From Aspergillus flavus (taxonomy: Eukaryota > Ascomycota > Eurotiomycetes > Eurotiales > Aspergillaceae), in NCBI RefSeq assembly GCF_009017415.1, contig NC_092407.1, positions 3,472,001 to 3,536,000 of the forward strand: a stretch of DNA of 64,000 nucleotides, written 5' to 3'. The notes under the pieces are model-generated. The model worked only from the letters and a program-made list of their open reading frames with translations. It searched no databases and was not told where the DNA came from. A program made the translations under genes and the position numbers. Below, piece by piece: positions 12,394 to 23,463 of the stretch. The stretch's first letter is position 1; each line of letters begins with the position of its first letter.

Positions 12394-13558
12394 ATGTTTG
12401 GGATTGGGGATCGACTGCGGATGGTTAAGGTCAAAGGCGCCGCTAAGCTGTTTCCGCCCGACGAGGATAGAGAGATCCCAATTCTGGCACAATTTGCAGA
12501 TTACCTGTCCCCGGAAGTTTGCGCAGTCACAGTCGACGACGATGGACTCCTTGCTGGAGTCTCGACCGATCCGAAAGAGGATGATACCCCCTTTGTTGCA
12601 TATCTTCCCATCTCCGTTGTTGAATCGCTTGGCGATTGCCGTACAGTTCAGTACTCTAAACTTCAGGAGGTCGATCGGCTTGGACCAGGTGTTGGTCTTT
12701 TATCATACGAAGACGAATATGGGATTCCTCATAAGGTTGCCTTTAAATTCAACCCTTTGGACAAGCCTCAGAGACTACAGATGGCGTGGGATGAGCTCAA
12801 CCTTCTCAAAAGTCTGCCACCACATCCCAATATAGTACCCTTTGATCGTATTGTACTCGAAGATGTGGAGTCTCGGGTGATTGGATTCACCACGAAATAC
12901 ATTTCAGGTGGAACCCTCGACAATATAAATGTGCCTTTCCGATTTGAGTGGTTGCAACAGCTTACCCAACTCGTGGACTTCCTCAATCTGGAACTGGGAA
13001 TCATGCATCAAGACATTGCACCCCGTTATCTCCTTATCGATTCTGACACACACAAGATCCTTCTTTTTGATTTTGATTGGGCTGCAAACGGAAAGAAACG
13101 CTTGCTGGAAGGTCGAGATGACGTAACTGCTGTTGTATTCACACTCTACGAGCTCATCACGAACGATACACAATTCACGAGTATACCTCACTTGAATCGA
13201 ACCTTGGACATGGTGCAGAGTATCTCGGAATGGGCTTGTAGTCTGGAGCTGGACTGTGATGTATCAAAATTCCGCAACTTCTTGAATGATTGGGTCGCCA
13301 CGCGCAAATCAGATGGGGACTTGGGAACGATATCTCAACGCACCCAACTGGCTTACATGGCCGGAACTATCAACCGCGCCCGAGTACAATGTACCTTTCG
13401 AGCTGGGTAAGACTTCGGATGGAGAGCCAATCTGGACAACAGGCCCGCGGGTTAGACGCACTGCAATGGAGAAGGGACAGTATTGTTTCCTCTGGGAGAG
13501 ACCGCCACAGAGTAAATTGTTGAAATGGACAAAAAGTGATGCACTGGCCGATGTATAA
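12394..13558 (+). pseudogene. Kinase-like protein of a fungal expanded family, disrupted by a 1-nt frameshift
   Basis: The frame opens at ATG 12394 and runs to about 13320; the rest of the family's C-terminus is read in the +1 frame from 13322 to the stop at 13558. One extra T at 13321/13322 (GAC-T-TGG) separates them and no intron fits. Kinase traits: VAFKF (candidate ATP lysine), HQDIAPR catalytic loop, LLFDFDWAANG in place of DFG, RDDVTAVVFTLYELIT helix. The Asn that normally follows HxDxxxxN is Tyr here (HQDIAPRY), which should impair Mg binding. After the shift come WERYLNAPNWLTWPEL and TGPRVRRTAMEKGQYCF, which I recall as the usual tail of this family. Either a recent pseudogene or a single-base sequencing error; without the shift the product would be about 387 aa. 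The Tyr substitution argues for relaxed constraint. Confidence 0.75.
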
Positions 13559-14019
13559 AAGATAATGTTCAATCACGCAGTATTCGACTGCATACATTTA
13601 GACTCTTCTACTTCTGCCCAGATGTACATCAATTTATATATTTATTTTACTTCAGAACAGAAATGATATGCCACTAATACCTCTTGATATAATGCTTGCA
13701 GGTCGGGTTGTATATTTGTGCTAGTACTGTTACAATAGCAAACGCCCATACTAATGACGCAGCCGTTATAGAACTAAAGAGCAGGCAAGACCATGATCCC
13801 ATGTCTGCAAGTCACCAGGACATACCCTTGATTCGATTGACAAGAGCTTTTGACGTCGTAAGTTCATGACTTCTGGGGCAACCCGGAGTGCAATAGTGCT
13901 TGGTTAACCAAGCCACAGCATCCCCCACAGCGCGAATGCAGTGATGCTCTCTCTCGGGCTCCGCATAAGGCAAACTGCCTCGTGGAAAGAGAGAATCCAT
14001 TTCATAAACCACTGCCAAC
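13559..14019. other. Intergenic between convergent genes
   Basis: Downstream of both the kinase-like gene and the small membrane-protein gene. A long minus-strand frame here (13812-14243) overlaps the membrane-protein gene out of frame and has no recognisable features. Confidence 0.4.
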
Positions 14020-14283
14020 TCAACTATGGCGCTCCTCACCATTAGGAAAGGCCGCTTCAACGTCTCGATCAACTCTTCCGCCACGGGCTTCCCGAGCGAG
14101 CCATTGTACGTTGCGTAGCCGGTATTCCCGCATATATTTCCTTTGTTCATATGGTATTTCAACTTTTTGTTCATCATCCTGGAACCCGTTGGTTGAGAGA
14201 GAGTGTATGGAATAACCGATAAGGACAGCAGCAATGCAGCCAATGAGGACGATGACGACGATCGCTTCGTACGAAAGACCCAT
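14020..14283 (-). CDS. Small single-pass membrane protein, unknown function
   Basis: Intronless frame of 87 aa from ATG 14283. One N-terminal transmembrane helix (about residues 7-25, AIVVIVLIGCIAAVLIG) is followed by a charged tail with EQRKYMREYRLRN and LAREARG. I recall similar short proteins (hydrophobic N-terminus, then a YMREVRLRN-like tail) in Aspergillus and relatives, but no function is known to me. The tail could be altered by an intron I did not detect. The upstream region (14284-14520) is CT-rich on the coding strand, like a fungal leader. Confidence 0.55.
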   Translation of the reverse strand: MGLSYEAIVVIVLIGCIAAVLIGYSIHSLSTNGFQDDEQKVEIPYEQRKYMREYRLRNVQWLAREARGGRVDRDVEAAFPNGEERHS

Positions 14284-15483
14284 GTTCTATGATTGATATT
14301 TCATCAGCTTCAATCCGTACATACCGAAGACCAAGAGAAGTATAACTCACGATTATAAAGAGGGACTGTTGTATAAGAAAGATAAAGTTCGATAGATGAG
14401 TTTCAAGAGGTCCACAAATGAAATAGTATGTACGGAGTATATATGAATCGGGATTGAAGATGGAAAGAGTGACAAAAACGAAAGAATCTGCTTGAACACC
14501 ATTATCTCCCTCCCTCTACTCTTATTTATACCCCTCTTCCCATCGACAAAGGACCAAAAGAAAATCTATTCATAGCCCGACATTCTCACTAAAAGAGCCG
14601 TAGTGTTTGGTTCCATCTGCCATCTACAGTATCAAATCTCGATATCGACCTTCATTGGATGGCTTAACACGGCAGGCTAAACCCCAAGTCGTTAGTCACT
14701 TTTCTTATGATGTCATTTGCGAGCGGACCAATCAGAGCACAGGCTAGTAGATGCCAAAGCAACGATAGCTCGAGCGTTAAGAAGGAGTAGTAACAGGAGA
14801 CTAACAAGACACTTCCTCCGGACTTTTACGCTAGTCCAAGCTACGCAGGTACCAGCAAACATTATTGGGCACCCGGACTGATTTCGACGTCTTGGCTATG
14901 CTGATTGTGATTCAGGAGTTAAGATTTGAAGGGGCCAAAACCCGAGATGGATTGGGGGCCAGACCCCTTTGGTATGAGGCTGGAACTGGTGACTTTGGCT
15001 CTGTGCTCGTTATCATGGGCGTGAATTGGCATTCTCGATCTTAGGTGGGTTTAACCTATTTCGTGTACCTAATCTTATTTAGCTTTTAGCATGGCTACCT
15101 CTATGATTAGATGATACTGCGCTAGCCCAATTGGGTATTTAGGGCTCGTTTCAGGTTCAAGGTTATCTGATCCGTCTTATACTCCAGTCTACAGTACTTT
15201 AACTGTTGATCCCATCAAACTGTTGGTAAGAAGAGACTGAGAAACTCTGGGGGAGGGAGGAGAGAGAGAACATTTTGGCTGCTAGAGAGGCTCTATAATT
15301 GCAAAAACGCTGATACGGTACGTGTTGATACGGGGCTAATAAAGCGTCAATTGGACATATTTGCATCGCCTCACACTTATGAGACCAAACCTCTATTTAC
15401 AATAACGAACCGAGGCCAGGACTACCTGTCATGGCTCACTGAAGCATATATTGCCAGCTCAATCGTCTACGGACTTATCTTCT
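14284..15483. other. Intergenic, about 1.2 kb
   Basis: Begins with the leader of the small membrane-protein gene. The remainder shows no reading frame, RNA gene or repeat that I can support. Confidence 0.45.
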
Positions 15484-16164
15484 CTAAGCCAGTCGCTTGC
15501 CAAGTAAAGCACCATAATAAATGGTAGCACCGAGACAGACCAGGTTGATCAAGCTCGAGAAGCCGTGGAGTCGGCCGAACTTCTTGTTAAGAGCTACCAT
15601 CTCCTTAGAGTGGGGAGGGGGGTCGTAACTCTTCTTGCCATCACGGGTTTCTGGGAAACTAAATCAGCGCGCTTTCCTATTGGAATGAGGCCGATAATCT
15701 TACCCTGGTGCTTTCTTTCACGCATGGTGTTAACAGTCAGAGGACGAAGTACGACCATGTTGACAAGCCCAGTCACAGCAGCCGCGGCCATGGGGAGCAA
15801 AGTCTTGGGGTTCTCCAGGAGTCCGGAGATGCCGAGCGGCTGCCCATTGTTGCTGGCTGTCAAAGCAACTAGCACTGGAAGTGCCGTCTGAAGAGAGAAA
15901 TAAATGGGGAATGTGGCAGTCTGCAACGAAGCAAACTGAGGTCGGGGAAGGGCCCTAAAAGCTACAATCCCGGAAACGAAGGTCTATTCGGTGGAGAATT
16001 AGACTGGCATTGGCGCTGGATGTTGCATGATCACGGTACCTGATACACTTGAACACCGAGTAGAGTGCCATAGCTGGAAAGATCGATAAGCAAGAGGATA
16101 TTTGGATAGATTGCGTGCCTGTAAATACTAACCTTAGAATGTGATACGGGCGAGGGTCAATCAT
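15484..16164 (-). CDS. TMEM205-like (DUF4149) membrane protein
   Basis: Four exons on the minus strand: 16164-16133, 16073-16040, 15983-15704, 15650-15484. Introns are 59, 56 and 53 bp, all GT-AG, and phases close to give 170 aa. The protein starts MIDPRPYHILSYGTLLGVQVYQTFVSGIVAFRALP, written here as separate exon products: MIDPRPYHILS (exons 1/2), YGTLLGVQVYQ (exon 2), TFVSGIVAFRALPRPQFASL (exon 3). It has four hydrophobic segments and ends in GAllGKRLA-type sequence. The G-x-Q-xx-QTF-x-G motif, the RPQFxxLQ block and the central NxxxLRPxTxxxMRERKHQ block are typical of TMEM205/DUF4149. Animal TMEM205 is linked to trafficking and drug resistance; the fungal role is unknown. It lies head to head with CTP synthase, 270 bp apart. 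Confidence 0.88.
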
Positions 16165-16434
16165 GGTGGAAAATGGAAACAGTGAGTATGTATTCGGGTC
16201 AACAATGGATGATCCGAGGCAGTTAGTGATGTAACAGGGAAGCACTCCGCTTTTAGTATTCCGTATCCGCCGTCCCTGTCTGTCCAGCCTCACCGCCCAC
16301 ATGATTGATTAGGTAAGTTCTGAATTTTTTTTTTTCTATAGAGTCACCAAAAGCGGATATTCGCGCCCACTTTTTTTTGTTCTTCCCCCCTCCCTAGTAT
16401 TCTACTAGGGGGGCTAACTTTCAGATTCTGCAAA

Positions 16435-18604
16435 ATGAAGTACGTTCTGGTTTCTGGAGGTAATTGCTTTCCGTTCTATGTTTTTCTGTCATTTTTTTAA
16501 CGACCCTCTGCAGGTGTCATCTCCGGCGTTGGCAAGGGCATTATCGCCTCCAGCTGTGGGTTGCTCTTCAAGACGGCGGGTTTGACCGTCTCTTCTATCA
16601 AGATCGACCCCTACCTGAATATCGATGCTGGTCTTATGAACGTGAGTATCTACACACTTTAACATCTCAATTGCCGTACAAGCTAATAGGTTTCGATACA
16701 GCCTCTAGAGTTGGTCCCACTTGAATCCCCGTATACCTGCATTCATTGACACAATAAAAAGACACGGTGAAGTGTTCGTTTGCGACGACGGTGCAGAAAC
16801 AGATCTGGATCTTGGAAACTATGAGCGCTATCTTGGCGTTACTCTTGGCGGTGACAACAATATCACCACCGGCAAGATCTACCACCATGTCATCACCAAG
16901 GAGCGTCGTGGAGATTACCTCGGAAAGACTGTGCAGATCGTCCCCCATCTGACGAATGAAATCCAGAACGTACGTCCCAGAGTTTAGCTCAACTTGGTTA
17001 GGAAGTGTATTAATGTGATATGCAGTGGGTTGAGAAGGTCGCCAAGGTTTCTGTGGATGAGTCTGGAAGGGAGCCTGATGTCTGTATCAGTAAGTTCACC
17101 CGAGCAAATTATGTGTTAGGGCTTGCTAACGCCTGTATCAGTCGAAGTGAGTACAGGGAAACACCGGTCGATGGCATCATAGACTAACATAGCATTTTTA
17201 AGTTGGGCGGTACTGTTGGAGACATCGAGAGCGCACCATTCGTTGAGGCCATGGCTCAGCTCCAAAGACGAGTTGGCAAGGACAACTTCCTTCAGATCCA
17301 AGTCAGCTATGTTCCTCTGATTGGCTCGGAGCAGAAGACCAAGCCTACACAGAGGGCCATCAGTGATGTCCGTAGTGCTGGTCTCAGACCTGACATCATT
17401 GCATGCCGCTGCGAGACACCCCTGGAGGAGGCAACTATTCAAAAGATCGCCAATTCTTGCCAAGTGGAACGGAACCAAGTTGTTGGCGTACATAACGTCT
17501 CTACCACATATCAGGTCCCCATCCTTCTGGCGCAACAGGGATTCCTCAGTACTCTTAGTGAACTCCTTAAAACCGACTCTATCTCTAAGGATCAGAAGCT
17601 TATTGACAGTGGTAAGCTCATCTGGCAGGAATGGCAGGGCTTGGCTATGAACCAAGTGCATTCCCTTGAGACTGTGACGATTGCCTTGATTGGTAAATAC
17701 ACAAGCTTGCATGACTCATATATGAGTGTGAGCAAGGCGCTGGAACATGTGAGTCTGATCTATCATGTAGACGTTGTGTCGTTGCTAACCATCAGTAATA
17801 GGCGTCCATGCATTGCCGCAAGAAGCTGAATCTGATCTGGATCGAATCGACTCATCTTGAAGATGAGCACAAGACAAACAACCCTGCGGAATACTATTCC
17901 GCGTGGCACAACTTGACCACCGCCAACGGGGTAAGTTTTCATTTTCTTTGGCAAAGTCTACTCAATACTGACATTTATAGGTTCTTGTCCCCGGTGGCTT
18001 TGGTTCGAGAGGTACGACCGGTATGGTTTTGGCTGCCCAATGGGCCCGTACCAACAACGTTCCCTACCTTGGTATTTGCCTTGGTATGCAATTGGCTGTG
18101 GTCGAGTATGCTCGGCATGTCTGCGGTATGGATAAGGCAAGCAGCGCCGAGTTCGATGAGACCTGCGAGCAGCCTGTTATCATCTACATGCCTGAGATCG
18201 ATAAGACTAAGATGGGTGGTACAATGCGCCTTGGAAAGCGGGCGACTGTGTTCCAGCCTGGTACCGAATGGTCTCGCCTGCGCAAGCTGTACGGGGAGAA
18301 GCAGGAGATCTGGGAAAGACATCGCCACCGTTATGAGGTGAACCCTGAGCTTATCGGCCAGCTGGAGCAGGGTGGACTGTCCTTCATTGGAAAGGACGAG
18401 GCCGGCGAGCGTATGGAAGTCATTGAATTGAAGGATCATAAGTGGTACGTCGGAGTACAATTCCACCCTGAGTACCTGAGCCGAGTCCTTGCGCCCAGCA
18501 AGACCTTCTTGGGCTTCTTCGCCGCTGCCGCCGGATGCCTCGAAGAGATCACCGAGGCTTATAAGGACCGTCACGATCTCAGTTCCAAATTGCCTATGGT
18601 TTAG
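16435..18604 (+). CDS. ura7: CTP synthase
   Basis: Nine exons: 16435-16459, 16514-16641, 16702-16709, 16762-16969, 17026-17089, 17142-17146, 17203-17748, 17802-17930, 17981-18604. Total 578 aa, as in yeast Ura7. Exons 3 (CCTCTAGA, 8 nt) and 6 (TCGAA, 5 nt) are microexons, required to restore NPLEHGEV and CIIELGGT. The N-terminal amidoligase domain has [12 protein letters not shown] (ATP loop) and [11 protein letters not shown]; the C-terminal class I glutamine amidotransferase domain has GICLGMQ (nucleophile about Cys404) and VQFHPEY. It converts UTP to CTP with ATP and glutamine, the last step of pyrimidine nucleotide synthesis, in the cytosol, where the family polymerises into filaments. 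The leader just upstream is pyrimidine-rich. Confidence 0.97.
16702..16709 (+). other. 8-nt microexon of the CTP synthase gene
   Basis: CCTCTAGA is flanked by an upstream acceptor (gatacag) and a downstream gttggt donor, with acceptor aaaaag at 16761. It encodes Pro-Leu and two bases of Glu, joining ...GLMN to EHGEVFV exactly. Confidence 0.85.
17142..17146 (+). other. 5-nt microexon of the CTP synthase gene
   Basis: TCGAA is flanked by acceptor tatcag (with tgctaac branch at about 17124-17130) and donor gtgagt; the next intron has actaac and ends ttaag. Joining ATCA+TCGAA+TTGGGC gives Ile-Ile-Glu-Leu-Gly, the invariant IIELGGT of CTP synthases. Confidence 0.85.
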
Positions 18605-18942
18605 GCTCGGTGTTTTTTCTCTTGGGGTTATAGGATAGGATAAAGAAAAAGGAGATATCATACCATATTATAGACATAGTACAATGAAATAACATGAAAT
18701 AAGACTCATTTATTAACTGTAATGCCACGCGCTCTTGTGTGCTGAACTTACTGTTTCCACGCACCTTTGCCATGCCATGATGTCATGTGCCTTCGCGTCC
18801 CGCTTTCCACCCAAACGGGAAATATCACGCGTCTGCCTGGCCATCGTGTCGCCTAGTGGAAGGTGCCTTGTGCCTTATACATCTAGTTTAAATGTCGACT
18901 TTTCTTGGGTAGTCTCAGGATTTGGACCGCACCACATTCACA
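18605..18942. other. Intergenic between ura7 and ku80
   Basis: About 340 bp, same-strand genes. Holds the CTP synthase 3' UTR and the Ku80 promoter; no other element recognised. Confidence 0.5.
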
Positions 18943-21645
18943 ATGGCGGACAAGGAAGCAACTGTGTATATTGTGGACGTTGGGAGGTCCATGGGAGAAT
19001 GTCGCAATGGCCGATCAGTGACTGATCTTGAATGGGCCATGCAGTATGTCTGGGATCGCATTACAGGAACAGTGAGTGGCAGTCGTCACAATTGGACCGT
19101 ATTCGTTAAATACCTTGCTCAATTTCAAACCAGGTGGCCACTGGCCGCAAAACTGCCATGATGGGTGTGATTGGACTCAGGACAGATGGTATGTATACTT
19201 CTGAATACTGTATGCGGTTCATACGCTGATCCAAAAATTAGAAACGTCCAACGAACTTGAAGATGACGTACATTTCTCTCACATTGCAGTTCTGTCGAAC
19301 CTCAAACAGTATGCTTTCCACTCTATGATAATTTGGTTTGTGCGCCAAACTGACGAGGACGTCAAGGTTTCTTATGCCGGACATTCGGAAACTGGAAGAT
19401 GAACTGAAACCGAGCAAAACGGACAAAGGAGACGGTAAGCTTTTTGAGAGCCACTAGGACCTACTGTCCAATTTACTAAACTTTGTTCTCTAGCTATTTC
19501 CGCTATTATCTTGGCTATTCAGATGATTATCACGCATTGCAAGAAGTTGAAGTACAGGCGCAAGATCGTCCTCGTCACTAACGGACAGGGGCGCATGAGC
19601 GATGAAGACCTGGGCGAGATTGTGAAGAAGGTCAAGGAAGATAACATCGAGCTTGTTGTTATGTCAGTGATTTGCTACCAGATAGCAACGAAACAAAAGC
19701 TAACTTCAAGCAGGGGAATTGATTTCGATGACCCTGAGTACGGTTACAAAGAAGAAGACAAAGACCCTCACAAGGTAGCGATATCTCTCGCGCAGCTTTG
19801 TTCTTTTCTAACAACTAAAACAGGCCGAAAATGAAACTCTCTTGCGTACCCTTGTGGAAGATTGTGATGGAGTCTATGGAACATTCGAGCAGGCTGTGGC
19901 TGAACTAGACATCCCCCGTGTCAAGTCTGTCAGGTCAGTGGCAAGCTTCAAAGGATATCTCCAACTAGGCAACCCAGAGGAGTATGACTCTGCTCTCCGC
20001 ATTCCTGTTGAAAGGTACTATCGGACTTACCCGGCCAAACCCCCGACCGCAAGTTCTTTCGTCCTGCGCTCAGAGCCTGAAGCTGGACAAGAAGAGGCAG
20101 AGTCATCTGAGGCTGCTGCTGCTACACAAAAAGGGAGCCAATCTGGAGATGCCGGATTGACCGCTGTGAGAACCATGAGAACATATCAAGTTGAGGACAA
20201 AAGTGCACCGGGGGGGAAAATCGACATCGAACGAGATGAGCTCGCCAAAGGATATGAGTATGGACGGACAGCAGTTCACATTAGTGAAACTGACGAGAAC
20301 ATCACGATTCTCGATACATTCGCAGGGCTGGAGTTGATGGGCTTCATCCAGACTGACCAGGTATGTCTTGCTGAAGTTGCCTCGGTGCATGCTCTGACAC
20401 ACGATTATAGTATCAACGTTATATGCACATGTCCAACACAAACATCATAATTGCACAACGTGCCAACGACAAAGCAGCTCTTGCCCTTTCATCCTTTATA
20501 CACGCCCTTTTTGAGCTAGAATGCTATGCTGTTGCTCGCCTAGTCGTGAAAGAGAACAAGCCACCAGTTATAGTCTTGCTCGCGCCCTCGATCGAGCCTG
20601 AGTATGAATGCCTTCTCGAAGTCCAGTTACCATTTGCAGAAGATGTCCGAACTTATCGGTTCCCTCCTCTGGATAAAGTGATTACTGTTTCTGGAAAGGT
20701 TGTGACGCAACACCGGAATCTTCCCAGTGATGATTTACTCGATGTGATGGGCAAGTACGTGAATAGTATGGAGCTTGTCGACGCAGATGAGGATGGGTAG
20801 GTCTATGCCTAAAAGATTCCGAATATCTTCTCATTGACATAACCAGGGATCCAGTGGAGACTTTCCCTATCGACGACTCGTATTCCCCAGTTTTGCACCG
20901 GATTGACGCCGCCATCCGTGCTCGGGCTATACATCCTGACCAGCCCATACCTCCTCCATCAGAGAGACTGACAAAATTCTCACACCCACGAGAGGATCTC
21001 ATCGAGAAATCACAGAAACACCTAGAGAAGTTGATCGAGATAGCCGATGTTAAGAAGGGTTGGACATCACCCCACAATCAAGTCTATCAGACTGCTAATT
21101 CAGTTACCAGTTCCTCCCAAAGCGAAGGGTCGCAAGCGCACTCGCGAAACCGAAAAGCCACTTTCCGGACTCGACGTCGATGCCCTGCTTCATCATGAAA
21201 AGCGCGCCAAGATATCTCCCAACAATGCCATTCCTGAGTTCAAGCAGACTCTCGCACAGGCCGAGAATATCGAGGCCATCAAAGACGCTACAAAGCAGAT
21301 GATGGTCATCGTTGAAGATCAAATCAAACACAGTCTCGGTGATGCTAACTACGACCGGGTCATTGAAGCGCTGGGCACGATGCGTGACGAGTTGGTATCT
21401 TACGAAGAGCCTGCCTCGTACAATGACTTCCTGGGCCAGCTCAAGGATAAGTTGCTGCAGGAGAAGCTTGGAGGAGACCGACAAGAGCTGTGGTGGCTTA
21501 TTCGACGAAACAAGCTGGGACTTGTCACTCAGCGCGAGTCGGATCAATCTAGGGTTACCGATACGGAAGCCAAAGAAGTAAGTCTCACTAAGATGAAGGA
21601 GTGACCTAGACTAACTGCAGTTTACAGTTCATGTCCGCCAGATGA
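18943..21645 (+). CDS. ku80: Ku80 subunit of the Ku DNA end-binding complex
   Basis: Eleven exons: 18943-19071, 19134-19188, 19242-19308, 19367-19434, 19494-19662, 19714-19774, 19824-20360, 20411-20796, 20847-21058, 21111-21577, 21628-21645. All introns are short GT-AG and phases close at 722 aa, about the size of Aspergillus Ku80. It has an N-terminal von Willebrand-like alpha/beta domain ([22 protein letters not shown]), a central Ku beta-barrel with a GYEYGRT segment, a C-terminal arm with KRAKISPNN, and a helical Ku80-type C-terminal domain ending in EAKEFMSAR. Ku70/Ku80 encircles DNA ends and starts non-homologous end joining in the nucleus. The last intron has two acceptors, 7 nt apart, giving two possible C-termini; I chose the downstream one because it lies 13 nt from the ctaac branch and gives the shorter familiar end. 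Confidence 0.96.
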
Positions 21646-21833
21646 GTGTTGAGCAGGTGGTTCCAGATTGAGCTGGACGACAACCGATATGACAAGTGAA
21701 CGATATCATTATAATAATGCCATAACTCCCATTCCAAATCCTATGCTCGCTAGAGTAGACCAACCGGGCCAAAGCGTAGGAGGCCTGTAGAACGCTCCAA
21801 ATGGTACAAAATGATACAGGGGCATAGCTCCGA

Positions 21834-23013
21834 CTAGGAAATCTTCCCTATCCTCTTCTTTCCAATATCGATTTTACGGTGTACCCTGTTTGAATCGTTA
21901 GTCAAAGAATGAAAAATCCAACCGCATAAGGGAAACCAAAGCAAGCACATACCGTTCAGCATCCTCATTAGCTATCGACAGAAGGGCATTCTGAATCTCC
22001 ACCTCCTCATTTATAGCAATGCCCAGTTCCTTCTGCCTTCGTATAATCTTCAACAACTCCTCCACACTCTGGTCCTGATCTTCCATCGTCTGCCTCTGCA
22101 ATTGTAACAGTCCCTGATTATCCAGTTCCCGCGTCCTCTCCGTCTCCTTCCCCAGAACCCTCCCCGACCTGGCAGGCTTCCTACTGGCGCTCCCAACCAA
22201 CGCCTCCTTATCCTGCACCGAAGCCACGGCATGATCCACCCGACTCTTAGCCGCCATAGCATTCAACAAATCCTCCAACCCATCCTTCTCCTTCCGCGCA
22301 TTAATCAGAAGATCCTTCCTCCGCCGCAACTCCCCATCCCCCAACGAACCACCCCTCCCCTTGCCACTAGGACTCTGCGCCCGATTCGCCGCCTCCCCCA
22401 TAACCTTCAACCCCTCCTCCAACGCCGCAACCAAGCTCCCCGCCCGCACAAGACTACTCTTCGCGCGCGCCGAACTCTCATGCTGCTTCTGCGGCGTGGT
22501 CTCCTGATCCCGCCTCGTCAAATGCAACCTCGCATCATGCAAGTGCGACTTCATATCCCGATACACATCCAACCACAGCGTCGGATCCGAGATCGGATTA
22601 TCCGCACCACTCCCGGGGTCCGTAATCGCCGCATGGAGTCTCGTCGAGGTATGCGAAGCGTTCGCGGCAGACGGGAGATTCAGGAACGCGCGCCAGGCGG
22701 GCGAATTGCGCCATCGGGGATCGTCGGCGTCGTTTATGGCCTGCAGGTAGGCTTCTAATGCTTGGCGGCGGTCTTCGCGGAGGGAGGCGTTTGAGACGGT
22801 GTTTTTGAACCAGGTTTTTTGGGGTAAGGGGGCGGGTGGAGGGATATTGGTTTGCGTGAGGAGGGTTTTGTGGAAGTTGAGGAAGTCTGAGTAGCGTTTT
22901 GAGATTGTGAAGGAGCGCAGGGGGAGCCGGAGGGTTAGGTTGTAGACGGTGTAGGGGGGGGATGTTGGGGAGAGACTGGTTGTTGGGATTGTGATTTCGA
23001 GATTGGGGGACAT
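21834..23013 (-). CDS. vam7: PX-domain Qc-SNARE, Vam7-like
   Basis: Exons 23013-21953 and 21885-21834 (intron 21886-21952, phase 2) give 370 aa. The N-terminus is a PX domain (YTVYNLTLRLPLRSFTISKRYSDF, here given as the two halves YTVYNLTLRLPLRSFT and ISKRYSDFLNFH; the RY pair is the phosphoinositide-binding signature). A long helical linker follows. The C-terminus is a SNARE helix (LLQLQRQTMEDQ, IIRRQKELGIAINEEVEIQN with the central Gln layer) ending in DIGKKRIGKIS. There is no transmembrane anchor. Vam7 binds PI3P on vacuoles through PX and supplies the Qc helix for homotypic vacuole fusion. The exon 2 tail VHRKIDIGKKRIGKIS, recovered only by splicing, confirms the model. Confidence 0.9.
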
Positions 23014-23463
23014 TGTCTGTTTTTGTTTTGTTCTTTGGTGATTAGTTAGGGGGCCATGGGTTTTCTGGGGTTTTCTGGGGTTTGTTGACTAAAGAGTGGA
23101 TGTTTGGGAGGAGGAGGTTGTCGCCATGGATTGGAGATGATGTGGTTTGGGAGGAGAATGACGAGGGTGAAATGACTGATAAAGCTAGCTTGTCAGTCAC
23201 CGGACTTTAGTCTAACTGATTCGTGCCTTACCGCAATGACGCAAGGCTCTCCGTTTTACTGACTCAGTCGGACATTGTGCCTGATTTACTGCTTTTAAGT
23301 ACAATGGTTTGTATTATGGATTAATTCCCATTTTCAACTGTGAAGGGCGATTGATTGGGGTATCTTATGTGGTTTGTTTCGCCTTCCACTGATAAGCGCT
23401 GATTAAATGATCGTCGGCCAGGAAACACCATTAACTGAGAACTATGGACAAGGATAATCAACT
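23014..23463. other. Intergenic: promoter of the Vam7-like gene and 3' end of the Gemin2-like gene
   Basis: 450 bp. Contains TGACTCA at 23260-23266 and a nearby AATGACGCAA at about 23234-23243, both bZIP-like. No reading frame supported. Confidence 0.45.
23260..23266 (-). promoter_or_regulatory. TGACTCA, candidate bZIP site
   Basis: Perfect 7-mer about 250 bp upstream of the vam7-like ATG. Near-palindromic, so orientation is nominal. Chance occurrence cannot be excluded. Confidence 0.25.

Noticed and set aside
13812..14243. 143-codon minus-strand frame
   Set aside because: Overlaps the small membrane protein in another frame; lacks any recognisable feature.
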